From contig CP071065.1 of the NCBI GenBank assembly GCA_017164015.1, forward strand, positions 1,491,409 through 1,555,408: a stretch of DNA of 64,000 nt, read 5' to 3'. Within the stretch, counting starts at the first letter, position 1; each line of letters starts with the position of its first letter. Under the pieces are notes generated by a model. That model had not been told where the DNA came from. It saw only the letters and a list, made by a program, of their open reading frames with translations, and ran no database searches. Position numbers and translations under genes: made by a program. This stretch comes from Nostoc sp. UHCC 0702. Lineage in GTDB: Bacteria > Cyanobacteriota > Cyanobacteriia > Cyanobacteriales > Nostocaceae. Positions 8,666 through 17,367 of this stretch are shown piece after piece.

Positions 8666-9856
8666 TCACTGCCGCAGTTGGTGCAACACTGACCCCAATG
8701 TGGTAATTCCTTCTACAATCTTTTCAGGTGGCTGAAAGCTAAAAGATAGCCTGATGGCGTCGTCTCCTTGGCCGTTGGCATAGCAGCGAGTTCCGGGTAG
8801 GAAGGTAACGCCGTGTTCACTGGCGGCAGTTAGGAGAGTTTTGGCGCTGATATCTGGTGGCAATTTACACCAGACGAAAAAACCACCGTCGGGACGCAAA
8901 GCAATGACATCACTGGGAAACTCACGAGCGATCGCATCTAATAACAAATCACATTTATGCTGATAGTTGGCGATTAATTTCTGGATGTGACCATCTAATT
9001 TACCTGTAGCACAGTAACGGGCAACCACATGACTGACAAACGGCCCTACAGGCCCTTCACTTTTGAACATTGCTAACCGTTCAATAATTGTCGGGTCGCC
9101 ACAAGCCCAACCTAACCGCACACCAGGAGCGATAATTTTAGAGAACGTACTGACGTATAACACCCACCCTTCATTGTCGAGGGATGCTAAAGAAGGCACA
9201 ACTTCGCCACGGAAGCGCAAATCACTGTAAGCATCATCTTCCACCACCAAAACACCATACTCAGCGGCTAATGCTACCAGCTTTTTGCGGCGAGACAACG
9301 GCATGGTAACGCCTGTGGGATTGTGAAAGGTGGGGATGGTATAAATAAATCGAGGTCTGATGCCTTGTTGTTTCAAGTCGCGTAAAGTTGCTTCTAGCGC
9401 GTCTACATCCATTCCCAATTCATCTACAGGAATGGTAATTATTTTAGCGCCAGCTTGGGCGAATCTCGTAACTACACCTAGAAAGGTAGGCCCTTCAACG
9501 ATTACCACATCACCAGGTTCGACAAAGACATCGGGGAGTAAGCCTAAGATTTGTCCAGAACCGTAGCCAATGAGAACAGAATTGCGATCGCCTGCAATTC
9601 CTTGAGCTTGCAAACGTGAGATAATCTGCTCATAAAGTAGGGCTGCGGGTGGGCCGTAGTTGAGAACTGTGGGGGCTTGTTCTGCAAGTACAGCGACAGT
9701 GGCAGCAGCTAAATCTGCGTGGGGAAACAGAGTAGGATCAGCTAGACCGTAGGCAAAGCTAACAGTGATAATCTTGGTTAACTCAGTCCCGTAGGTTGGC
9801 GGTGCTATGTCTTTTGCTCGTTCGGCGAACAAATCAGCAATTTGGTAGGCAGACAT
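8666..9856 (-). CDS. PLP-dependent class I/II aminotransferase
   Basis: This 396-residue fold-type I aminotransferase moves amino groups using pyridoxal phosphate. The PLP lysine lies in STFSKIIAPGVRLGW (about residue 240), the Asn-Pro motif in TFHNPTGVTMPLSRR, the Asp that binds the pyridine nitrogen in VVEDDAYSDLRF, and the C-terminal Arg in DDAIRLSFSF. The sequence resembles the LysN/2-aminoadipate and MocR-related group (aromatic or branched substrates) without the GntR DNA-binding part. The true substrate cannot be told. The start ATG is followed by AYQIADLFAERA, normal for the family. A heptamer repeat lies directly upstream, so its promoter may be just beyond. Confidence 0.88.
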   Translation of the reverse strand: MSAYQIADLFAERAKDIAPPTYGTELTKIITVSFAYGLADPTLFPHADLAAATVAVLAEQAPTVLNYGPPAALLYEQIISRLQAQGIAGDRNSVLIGYGSGQILGLLPDVFVEPGDVVIVEGPTFLGVVTRFAQAGAKIITIPVDELGMDVDALEATLRDLKQQGIRPRFIYTIPTFHNPTGVTMPLSRRKKLVALAAEYGVLVVEDDAYSDLRFRGEVVPSLASLDNEGWVLYVSTFSKIIAPGVRLGWACGDPTIIERLAMFKSEGPVGPFVSHVVARYCATGKLDGHIQKLIANYQHKCDLLLDAIAREFPSDVIALRPDGGFFVWCKLPPDISAKTLLTAASEHGVTFLPGTRCYANGQGDDAIRLSFSFQPPEKIVEGITTLGSVLHQLRQ

Positions 9857-9861
9857 TGATT

Positions 9862-9894
9862 TAATTCGTAATTCGTAATTCGTAATTCGTAATT
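9862..9894. repeat. Heptamer tandem repeat (AATTCGT)
   Basis: Four to five copies of AATTCGT immediately upstream of the aminotransferase start. In 9895-10117 there is a further hairpin-rich repeat (ACCCCACCCC near 9985 against GGGGTGGGGT near 10045) and a single right end of the 8-160 type element near 10077. No gene is seen. Confidence 0.75.
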
Positions 9895-10117
9895 ATTGAA
9901 TACCAATTTGGTATAAAACAGGCAATTACACTTGATTATCTAGAAAAACGTATTATAGCGGGTTTCACTAAGTTGCACTTGAAACCCCACCCCGCCAAAG
10001 CTGCGCTTTTGCTCCCCTCCCTGCAAGCGGGGAGGGGTTGGGGGTGGGGTGCAATGAATGTAGGAATCATAACTAATTAACCGGACATGGTATCTATGCC
10101 TGATATCAAATGGGTTC

Positions 10118-10254
10118 TATAGCGGTTTGCAGTTGAGTCAAATACAGACCTAACCCCCAACCCCTTCCCTACAAGGGAAGGGGAGTAAGAGTCAAAGCCT
10201 CTCTCCTTGTAGGAGAGGTTAAAACTGTAATGCACCCAACCGAGAACCGCTATA
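10118..10254. repeat. MITE-like element with TATAGCGGTT ends
   Basis: TATAGCGGTT at 10118-10127 and its exact reverse complement at 10245-10254 enclose two hairpins: CCCCTTCCCT-ACA-AGGGAAGGGG and CTCTCCT-TGT-AGGAGAG. The structure fits a miniature element or a mobile repeat of cyanobacteria. The interval 10255-10535 holds more GAGAGG/CCTCTC repeats and no gene. Confidence 0.6.
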
Positions 10255-10535
10255 TAATTACGTGAGATCGACGGTTCTAAAAACCCCACTTCCATTCCTC
10301 TCCCTGTGAGGGAGAGAGGCTTTGAAACCCTGATTTTTCGTTGAAAACTAAGAATATTTCTGCCCCTCTCCGCGTCGGAGAGGGGTTGGGGAGAGGTTCA
10401 TCGGCCTCACGTTATAATTGGGTTTTTGTCGGGTGGATTTTTGGGTGAAAAATCGGGTTATCGAGTCGATTACCATGATGGTGTACCTACTTGTGATTGT
10501 GCGTATCGACTACGTACTGATGTGGTAATGTAGGT

Positions 10536-11099
10536 ATGTTTGGTAAGCAAAAGGGAAAAGCATTGTTAAGCGAATATCATAGAAAAAAGTTACTGCATCA
10601 CTTTTACTGTCTGGATGCCGATAATTCAGGCTTCATTGGGAAAGAAGATGCTGAGATTTTTGCTGAGAGGTTCGCCAACATCCGTAGCGCAGAGGTTGGT
10701 TCAGAGATTCACAAAGATTTGTTGTTTAAGTGGCTTCATGTTTGGGAAAATTTTTGGTCTAAAGCGGATTTGGATGGAGATGGTAAGGTAAGTCCCGAAG
10801 AATTTTGTCAGGGTATAGAGCAAGTGGTTTCAAATCCAGATTACAACGACCCTTTAATAGAGACTTTGTTTGATATTGTTGATTTAGACAGTGATGGTCA
10901 CATATCACAACAAGAGCATCGTCTCTTCTTCAGTGTGTTTGAACTAGATGCTGAAAAATCAGCTTTTGTCTTCTCCAAGCTTGATATCGATAATGACGGC
11001 ATCCTCTCTAAAAAAGAGTTTGTTTCTGCTAAGAGAGAATTTCTCACTGAAAAGGAACCTGGTGCTGTAGGCAACTGGTTTTGGGGTTCTGTGGAGTAA
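10536..11099 (+). CDS. Four-EF-hand calcium-binding protein
   Basis: This 187-residue protein carries four EF-hand loops: DADNSGFIGKED (about 27-38), DLDGDGKVSPEE (about 78-89), DLDSDGHISQQE (about 116-127) and DIDNDGILSKKE (about 150-161). Acidic or oxygen ligands stand at positions 1, 3, 5 and 12 of each loop, except that loop 1 ends in Asp. All four could bind calcium. Length and spacing resemble calerythrin and sarcoplasmic calcium-binding proteins, which buffer or sense Ca2+ in the cytoplasm. No signal peptide or membrane segment is present. The gene stands alone and converges on the NACHT gene, with 44 bp between stops. The start ATG lacks a strong ribosome site. Confidence 0.9.
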   Translation: MFGKQKGKALLSEYHRKKLLHHFYCLDADNSGFIGKEDAEIFAERFANIRSAEVGSEIHKDLLFKWLHVWENFWSKADLDGDGKVSPEEFCQGIEQVVSNPDYNDPLIETLFDIVDLDSDGHISQQEHRLFFSVFELDAEKSAFVFSKLDIDNDGILSKKEFVSAKREFLTEKEPGAVGNWFWGSVE

Positions 11100-11143
11100 T
11101 GCACGCCATGATTTCGCGGGATTCCTTGCAAAGACGCAAAGAA

Positions 11144-14100
11144 TTATTTTTCAATTACTACCAAATTCCACAGCGCATCAATCCCACTGCTTACATATTC
11201 TGAATCTTGGTGTTGTGAAATCCATTCGGCGACAGCAGCAGTAATATTGCTGGAGTTTTTGCCCAACTTGCCCAATGCCTCAGCAGCAGAGTTACGTGCA
11301 TTACTGTAACTCTCATTTTTGAGTAAAGCCAGGAGTGCTTCAACTACCTGCGGCGACGCGTTGCCCAACTTGCCTAATGCCTTAGCAGCAGAGTCACGCA
11401 CATGACTGTCACTCTCATCTTTGAGTAAACCCAGCACTGCTTCAACTACCTGCGGCGAGGCATTGCCCAACTTGCCCAATGCCTCAGCAGCAGAGTAACG
11501 CACTCCGTAACTCTCATCTTTGAGTGAAGCCAGCACTGCTTCAACTACCTGCGGCGAGGCGTTGCCCAACTTGCCTAATGCCTCAGCAGCAGAGTTACGC
11601 ACTCTGTAACTCTCATCTTTGAGTGAAGCCAGCAGTGCTTCAACTACCTGCGGCGAGGCGTTGCCCAACTTGCCTAATGCCTTAGCAGCAGAGTCACGCA
11701 CTCTGTAACTCTCATTTTTGAGTAAAGCCAGCAGTGCTGCAACTACCTGCGGCAAGGCGTTGCCCAAGTTGCCCAATTCCCAAGCAGCAGAGTAACGCAC
11801 AATCTCACTCTCATCTTTGAGTGAAGCCAGCAGTGCTTCAATTACCTGCGGCGAGGCGTTGCCCAACTTGCCCAATGCCTCAACAGCAGAGTCACGCACT
11901 CTGTAACTCTCATTTTTGAGTAAAACTAGCAGTGCTTCAACTACCTGGGGCGAGGCCTTGCCCAACTTGCCTAATGCCCAAGCAGCAGAGTTACGCACAA
12001 TCAGACTCTCATCTTTGAGTAAAGCCAGCAGTGCTTCAACTACCTGCGGCGAGGCGTTGCCCAACTTGCCCAATGCCCAAACAGCAGAGTAACGCACAAT
12101 CTCACTCTCATCTTTGAGTAAAGCCAGCAGTTCTCGCAATGCTTCCTCTTCTTCACCTAAAGCCGCCAGATATTCTAGCAGTCGGGTTTTATTTATCAAA
12201 TCTGCTGATGCTTTCAACAATTGTAATGCTTGAGCTTGAAATTTGGTTTCATTTAAATTGCAAAGAATTTGAAAAACCTGTGATTTAACTTTGTCACCTA
12301 CTCGTTGTTTATCGCTAACTTCAAGCTTAACTAATCGCTGCAAAATATCTGTAATCAATTTGCTATCAGATAATTCTAAATCTTCAGCTAAACAAGTACC
12401 CGCAAATAAAAGATTACGGTGCAGCCATTCTTCATAAGGAGTCTCTTGTTGCAGAATTGCTTCAATCACTTTTTTCGGGTTGCTACGTTTTTGTTGAGCT
12501 ATTAACAACAGCAACACCTCTCGCCAGTGAGAATTGTGTAAATAGTCTCCAATATGATTTAGTACTTCATTAAAGTCTTCTTCTTGGCGATCGCGTATTT
12601 CTTGAGCAGTCAAATATTCTTGAAATGTCTTATGCACAAAGCCATATCTATCTTGACCTTGTTCGTTTAATAAACCACAGCGTTCTGTAATATGCTCAAC
12701 TAAGCGTTTTGCTTCAGCTTGAGCTTGATGTTTCTCAACCTGATATTTTAATTCACGAATATATTTGCTTAATTGCATAATTAACTCATCTCTATCAATC
12801 AGTGTACCACCTTCTTGATTACCAGCTTCCCCTTGAGAATGAATCCAGTAAGCCAGGCGTTGCATCAATGTTTTAATATCATCCAATTGAATATAATTGA
12901 ACTTCCTAGACTCAATGTCTTTGCTTGCATCCCAGTTAATCAATAGCGTATCTACTGCCTGTTCATAGAGTTTATATCGCTGTCTAGGCAAATGTGCATC
13001 ATAGCGATGAATTAAAGCAATGATTGTTAGTAATAAAGGATTACGTGCTAACAACTTGATGCGTTCTTGTGTTGCTAATGCTTTTTTTAAGCTTTCTTGA
13101 CGCTCTTTTGCTTCCTCTGGCTTGTTTGGCAATCTGCTGTTGTACCACTGCTGAATAAATAAATCAATTTGACTGTCATCAAATTTTTCTAGCTGGTAAT
13201 GAGGAAATTCATCAGTACCAAAAAACTCTCGGCTATAACCTGCTGGACGCGAAGTTATAATGACCCTATTTTGAGAATATTGTCCTATAAAGCTGTGAAT
13301 TATCTTTACGAATTCAGAGCGATCGCTTGGTTTAGCAATCTCATCTAAACCATCAAGTAAAATTAACGCTTTGCCATCTTCTAGCCAATGTTCAAAAAAA
13401 CCTTTAGGCAATTCTTTCACATGAATACTATTTGCAAAATTGCGTATATATTCTAAAATATTCTTCTTGGAAGCTTTGCCTAAATCTCTAATTTTAATCA
13501 AAATAGGCAACAAATCTAAATCTGCTGATAAACCAAGTTTTTCAGCCTGCTGTTCAGCCAGCATCACAGCAAAATAACTCATCAAAGTTGTTTTACCAAT
13601 TCCTGGTTCACCCAAGACAACAAACTTATTACGTGAACTTTCTTTCAGCAATTCTTGGGCTGAAAATCTCTTGCCACTACTTTGTTGTTCCCAAAATAGA
13701 TTTTGCTGCTGGCGTTCCTGATTGGCTGTCTCTTCTAAAGCCAAATCTCGATTTAATTTTAAACGAATGCTTTCGCTAACTTCCACCTGTTCAGCCACAT
13801 TAGGCATCACAAAAATTTGTGGTAATTTAACAAATTTTTCTTCTTCTTTAGTTTTTACCTTCAAGCCTACATATTCAACACCATCAAAATAGCGTGACAG
13901 TTGTTTGAGATAATCTGTTTTAGCTATTTTGAATTTCAAATATGTATTTGTATGTTCAAAATAAGCATCTACAAACTTTTTCAGCCAATGTTCAATACTC
14001 TCATTGGGAAACCTTAACTTTGGCTTTTCTGATTTGATTTTCTGGAATATTTGAATTAAAATTTCTAAATTAGGGTTTGTTTTCTCTGTAAAAGGCTTCT

Positions 14101-14350
14101 GTAATTCTTCTTGAACTCCTGTATCTTTGAAAAACTGCTCTAAAAATTCTTTCGCTGGCTTTTCTTCACAATGATAAAATAACTGCTGTTCATAAGGTTG
14201 CTTATTATCCCATTCATCAGCAGATTTAACACCCGCTTTCAAAGCTTTTTCTAAGTCTGTAGGATTTAATGCACTATTAATTTTTTTAACAACTTCTGGA
14301 AATACTGCTTTCCCTACTGAGCCGGCAATGGTTAATAATTCTGCACTCAT
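11144..14350 (-). CDS. NACHT-family STAND NTPase with HEAT-repeat array
   Basis: This 1068-residue protein has an N-terminal helical region (1-240) of unknown function. A NACHT NTPase follows with Walker A GEPGIGKTT (about 248), Walker B ALILLDGLDE (about 330) and VIITSRPAGYS. A helical linker comes next, then from about 733 nine HEAT-like units of 33 residues (core VRDSAAEALGKLGNASPQVV). STAND proteins of this design act as switches: repeats sense a ligand, the NTPase oligomerises and the N-terminal domain acts. Bacterial NACHT proteins are often antiphage. The N-terminus shows no nuclease or TIR motif, so the output is unknown. The near-identical units point to recent expansion or gene conversion, as expected for a sensor under changing selection. 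No partner gene is adjacent. Confidence 0.9.
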   Translation of the reverse strand: MSAELLTIAGSVGKAVFPEVVKKINSALNPTDLEKALKAGVKSADEWDNKQPYEQQLFYHCEEKPAKEFLEQFFKDTGVQEELQKPFTEKTNPNLEILIQIFQKIKSEKPKLRFPNESIEHWLKKFVDAYFEHTNTYLKFKIAKTDYLKQLSRYFDGVEYVGLKVKTKEEEKFVKLPQIFVMPNVAEQVEVSESIRLKLNRDLALEETANQERQQQNLFWEQQSSGKRFSAQELLKESSRNKFVVLGEPGIGKTTLMSYFAVMLAEQQAEKLGLSADLDLLPILIKIRDLGKASKKNILEYIRNFANSIHVKELPKGFFEHWLEDGKALILLDGLDEIAKPSDRSEFVKIIHSFIGQYSQNRVIITSRPAGYSREFFGTDEFPHYQLEKFDDSQIDLFIQQWYNSRLPNKPEEAKERQESLKKALATQERIKLLARNPLLLTIIALIHRYDAHLPRQRYKLYEQAVDTLLINWDASKDIESRKFNYIQLDDIKTLMQRLAYWIHSQGEAGNQEGGTLIDRDELIMQLSKYIRELKYQVEKHQAQAEAKRLVEHITERCGLLNEQGQDRYGFVHKTFQEYLTAQEIRDRQEEDFNEVLNHIGDYLHNSHWREVLLLLIAQQKRSNPKKVIEAILQQETPYEEWLHRNLLFAGTCLAEDLELSDSKLITDILQRLVKLEVSDKQRVGDKVKSQVFQILCNLNETKFQAQALQLLKASADLINKTRLLEYLAALGEEEEALRELLALLKDESEIVRYSAVWALGKLGNASPQVVEALLALLKDESLIVRNSAAWALGKLGKASPQVVEALLVLLKNESYRVRDSAVEALGKLGNASPQVIEALLASLKDESEIVRYSAAWELGNLGNALPQVVAALLALLKNESYRVRDSAAKALGKLGNASPQVVEALLASLKDESYRVRNSAAEALGKLGNASPQVVEAVLASLKDESYGVRYSAAEALGKLGNASPQVVEAVLGLLKDESDSHVRDSAAKALGKLGNASPQVVEALLALLKNESYSNARNSAAEALGKLGKNSSNITAAVAEWISQHQDSEYVSSGIDALWNLVVIEK
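11240..12150. repeat. 99-bp tandem repeat coding HEAT units
   Basis: About nine 99-bp units inside the NACHT gene share long identical blocks, for example GCGTTGCCCAACTTGCC and CTTCAACTACCTGCGGCG. The DNA is more alike than the fold requires, which marks young duplication. Confidence 0.85.
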
Positions 14351-14400
14351 ATTGCTTGGGATACATAGTTTTTATATATACTACACCTTTGCTAAGGTTA

Positions 14401-14503
14401 ATACCATTTCACGAAATACATAATACAGATACATGGGTAGGGGCGTACAGCTGTACGCCCCTACAGTCGATTTATATATTGCAAATATTTTTGGAAATGG
14501 TAT
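14401..14503. repeat. 103-bp MITE with 10-bp ends and a central 28-bp palindrome
   Basis: ATACCATTTC (14401-14410) pairs with GAAATGGTAT (14494-14503). The middle holds a perfect 28-bp palindrome at 14437-14464 (half-site GTAGGGGCGTACAG). Lone left ends occur at 8520, 36162 and 39516. The rest of the gap to 14732 carries CCCTTCCCT/AGGGAAAGGGG-type hairpins and no gene. Confidence 0.75.
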
Positions 14504-14732
14504 AAGAGGTTGTTTGAAAAGTTATTGAAGAATTATGAAACCTAACCCCCTACCCCCTTCCCTGCGAGGGAAAGGGGAAATTTCAAAGCCTCTCTCCCTT
14601 TGGGGGATAGGTTTGGAGAGGGGTTTCCTAGATACTTTGGAAACCAATAAGTATATATAATAATGCGTTCTCTATGAATTATTAGAGAACTTCAGTATTC
14701 TTTAAATAAAGTGTTTTGTTTAAAAAATAGGT

Positions 14733-15584
14733 GTGTCTGTGAAATTGCTAAAATTCAAGTGGCAGCAAATAATTCTTGGTTTAGGCTGTTTGCTACTGAT
14801 TATTGCTTGTCAAAGTTCTCGCCCATCTACCAATGCAGGTGCTAAACTTCTCAAAGTAGCCACAGACCCTACTTTTATTCCTTTTGAAATTCAGAAGGCT
14901 GACGGGAAGCTAGAAGGCTTTGATATTGATTTGATGAATGCGATCGCAGCGAGTGCAGGTTTTACGGTACAGTTTGAAAGTCTACCCTTTGACGGCATGA
15001 TTTCCACTTTGCAAGCTGGCAATGTTGATGCTGCAATTAGTGGAATCAGTATTACTGCTGAACGCTTGAAAACAATTTCTTTTTCACGACCTTATTTTAA
15101 AGCCGGACTAGCGATCGCAGTTCGAGAAAACAACCAAGATATTCAAAATCTTAACAGTCTTAAAGGCAGAAAAATTGGTGTACAAATTGGTTCAACAGGT
15201 GCAGATTTGGCTAAAACTATCCCTAATGCCAAAATTACTACCTTTAATTCTGGGCCAGAATTTTTCCAAGATTTGCTTAATGGCAATGTTGATGCTGTCA
15301 TTAACGATGCTTTCGCTACTTTGTATGCAATTAACAATGGCCAGCTAAAAGGTATCAAAGTGGTTGCAGATCTACTTACCGAAGAATACTACGGAATTGC
15401 TACACCGAAAAATTCTCCCCACCTGGATGCAATTAATAATGCTATAGCTACTTTGTTAGCCAATGGCACTTACAAGCAAATTTACCAAAAATGGTTTAAA
15501 GCTGAGCCTCCGCAATTACCTGATTCTCCACCATTAGGCAAAGTCAAGCACTTAAATGCAGCAACGGCTTTTTACCAGTCTTGA
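14733..15584 (+). CDS. Lipoprotein amino-acid-type solute-binding protein (family 3)
   Basis: This is a 283-residue periplasmic receptor of an ABC importer, family 3 (polar amino acids). A lipoprotein signal ends in LLIIAC with lipid Cys26. The two-lobe fold begins LKVATDPTFIPFE, followed by GFDIDLMNAIA, VDAAISGISIT and the second-lobe segment IGVQIGSTGADLA. These match GlnH/HisJ-type receptors. No permease or ATPase genes are adjacent, so it must serve a transporter coded elsewhere or act as a sensor. The start is taken as the GTG at 14733; a GTG six bases later (14739) is an alternative. A long heptamer repeat follows the stop codon. Confidence 0.88.
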   Translation: MSVKLLKFKWQQIILGLGCLLLIIACQSSRPSTNAGAKLLKVATDPTFIPFEIQKADGKLEGFDIDLMNAIAASAGFTVQFESLPFDGMISTLQAGNVDAAISGISITAERLKTISFSRPYFKAGLAIAVRENNQDIQNLNSLKGRKIGVQIGSTGADLAKTIPNAKITTFNSGPEFFQDLLNGNVDAVINDAFATLYAINNGQLKGIKVVADLLTEEYYGIATPKNSPHLDAINNAIATLLANGTYKQIYQKWFKAEPPQLPDSPPLGKVKHLNAATAFYQS

Positions 15585-15612
15585 AGAATTGATGACTGAT
15601 GACTGATGGCTG

Positions 15613-15745
15613 ATGACTATTGACTATTGACTATTGACTATTGACTATTGACTGATGACTATTGACTATTGACTATTGACTATTGACTATTGACTATTGA
15701 CTGATGACTATTGACTATTGACTATTGACTGATGACTATTGACTG
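15613..15745. repeat. Heptamer tandem repeat (TGACTAT)
   Basis: About eighteen units of TGACTAT, some changed to TGACTGA, in the gap after the solute-binding gene. Such arrays vary in copy number between strains by slippage. Confidence 0.9.
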
Positions 15746-15900
15746 ATTACTGTTTGTAAAAAACGATTCTTATTCTCTTTATTGTATCATTCAGCACTTG
15801 AGACATAGCCTTGCGATGTCCAAATCTATTTCTTCAGAAATTTGCCGTTTGGAAATTGATGATTTAAAGTAGTGCTGAGTTTTTAAAGGATAATTCATCA

Positions 15901-16065
15901 ATGACAACGACACAGACTAGTACAATTACACAAGACAAAAGATCAGCTAAGAAGAAACTGTCTTTTCCTGCTATGGATATTGGTACTCCAAAAGTACCAC
16001 TCCGCAAACACAAAAAAATCAAACAAGAGTATGAGTTACTGAGTGATTGGGATCATGCAAGTTAA
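15901..16065 (+). CDS. Small basic orphan protein, 54 residues
   Basis: The ATG at 15901 is preceded by an AAAGGA ribosome site at 8-9 bases and opens a 54-codon frame. The product starts MTTTQTSTITQDKRSAKKKL, continues with a Lys/Arg-rich centre (VPLRKHKKIKQ) and ends with an acidic-aromatic tail (LLSDWDHAS). There is no signal peptide or membrane helix. I do not recognise a family. The layout (Thr-rich start, basic middle, short C-terminal tail) could fit a small regulator or a peptide precursor, but no modification enzyme lies nearby. Confidence that it is a gene rests on the ribosome site and the long clean gap around it. Confidence 0.5.
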   Translation: MTTTQTSTITQDKRSAKKKLSFPAMDIGTPKVPLRKHKKIKQEYELLSDWDHAS

Positions 16066-16111
16066 TTTAGAACTTATACCTTAGATATAATGTGATCTCG
16101 TTTGCTGCTTT

Positions 16112-16687
16112 TTACTGACTGGGATTGAGAAGAACGATAATTTCTGCTAGCCTGATTCCCAAAGGTTGCCAGTGAGGATTGCTAGCATAAAAAGTGCGAT
16201 CGCCTGATACTGCTTTATAATCATTAGGATATTTCTGGGCAGCATTAGCAGCAGCGTTAACTCGCAAGATGAGTTTGCCTTGATAGCGGGATAATCGGCT
16301 ACTTTCCAACAAAATAGTACCGCCATAGTCCCAAGCCAACCCAAAGAGTTTAAAGTTGCCTAATTTCTTGCGTAACTCACTTAATGAAGTTCCCACACCA
16401 ATACCTTCACGGGTTTTCCAAGCAGAACCCAAGTTACGCACATCTGAGGGTTTAGTACGAGTATTATCACTCCAGACTACCGTTAGCGCTCGCCCTTGAT
16501 TCAAATTTACTTGGGTAGCAGCAAAACTACCTATTCCTTCAGCACCTGCAATAGTTTTATCAACTAGGCGAGACTTACCAAATAACTTTACTAAATCTTG
16601 TCTTGTGGTGTTGCGTGTCACTGGCCCAACTCGTTCGCCAGGAACAATTAAACTATCTGTCAACGGTTGTGATTTAGCTACAGTCAC
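16112..16687 (-). CDS. Conserved hypothetical protein without signal peptide
   Basis: This 191-residue frame starts at a GTG (16687); an in-frame stop lies five codons upstream, so no longer start is possible. It has repeated beta-like segments: LIVPGERVGPVTRNTTRQDL, IGVGTSLSELRKKLGNF and LRVNAAANAAQKYP. The two VG(P/V)-T-xxL units look like an internal duplication, as in small periplasmic beta proteins of cyanobacteria and Bacteroidota. Such relatives normally carry a signal peptide, and none is found here in any upstream frame. The gene may have lost its export signal or act in the cytoplasm. I cannot name a function. Confidence 0.55.
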   Translation of the reverse strand: MTVAKSQPLTDSLIVPGERVGPVTRNTTRQDLVKLFGKSRLVDKTIAGAEGIGSFAATQVNLNQGRALTVVWSDNTRTKPSDVRNLGSAWKTREGIGVGTSLSELRKKLGNFKLFGLAWDYGGTILLESSRLSRYQGKLILRVNAAANAAQKYPNDYKAVSGDRTFYASNPHWQPLGIRLAEIIVLLNPSQ

Positions 16688-16877
16688 TGGGTAATCAGCT
16701 AATCAAGTTATTTATTGGCTGAAAGCACAAGATAGTTATAGCTGTGTTTTTTTCACAAAAAAAGTGTAATTTTTACAAAAAAACTCATCAATTTTGGTAT
16801 TCAATTCAAAAAATAACTTGACCTGTAACAACTAATCGGTTAGCCTTAGCAATCAGATATGTTTGGTTAGGAAACCA

Positions 16878-17261
16878 ATGAACAAAAAACTAATTCTGAA
16901 TTTGCTTTCCAGTTCTGCGATTTTTACCTCTATGATGTCTACGCTAGCAGTAGTAAATCCAGCCCATGCTGGTGTCACCACTACTCAGCGATTAATGCAC
17001 ACAGACGATGGTCGTACCTGTATCACTAATCCCCACGGTAACAATAACTTTATCTGTATCCGAGATTCAGAGAGAAATCCTCAAGCTGCTCCTGCACCTA
17101 AATCAACAGTGATTACCAATCAGCCATCAGATAGCACTCTTGTAGCACTGAATTTTACTGATGCAGAAAGCGATGCTGCAATTAAGTTATTTGGATGTGA
17201 CTGTCCATATTGCATCAATTCTTTACGTCAGCTAACTGGTACTGGCAGCTTAGTTTACTAA
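16878..17261 (+). CDS. Small secreted protein with a CDCPYC motif
   Basis: From ATG 16878 (AGGAAA upstream) the product has 127 residues. A TTG five codons earlier also reads open but is less likely. A Sec signal peptide (KKLILNLLSS to AVVNPAHA) ends near PAHA-GV. The mature part has two Cys in TCITNPHGNNNFICI and, near the end, FGCDCPYCINSLRQL. Four Cys in this spacing suggest disulfides or a metal site in the periplasm. I recognise no family. The last segment after CPYC is like the helix after a CXXC pair in thioredoxin-like proteins, but the protein is too short for that fold. Confidence 0.65.
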   Translation: MNKKLILNLLSSSAIFTSMMSTLAVVNPAHAGVTTTQRLMHTDDGRTCITNPHGNNNFICIRDSERNPQAAPAPKSTVITNQPSDSTLVALNFTDAESDAAIKLFGCDCPYCINSLRQLTGTGSLVY

Positions 17262-17367
17262 GATTCGCTAGCATTTACAATTGACAGTTTTAGAGCATAT
17301 TTGTTTTAGCCCAATTTTTGCATCAAGGGGCAAATACCTGTATAGATAAAATCTGCCCCAAGTGAAT

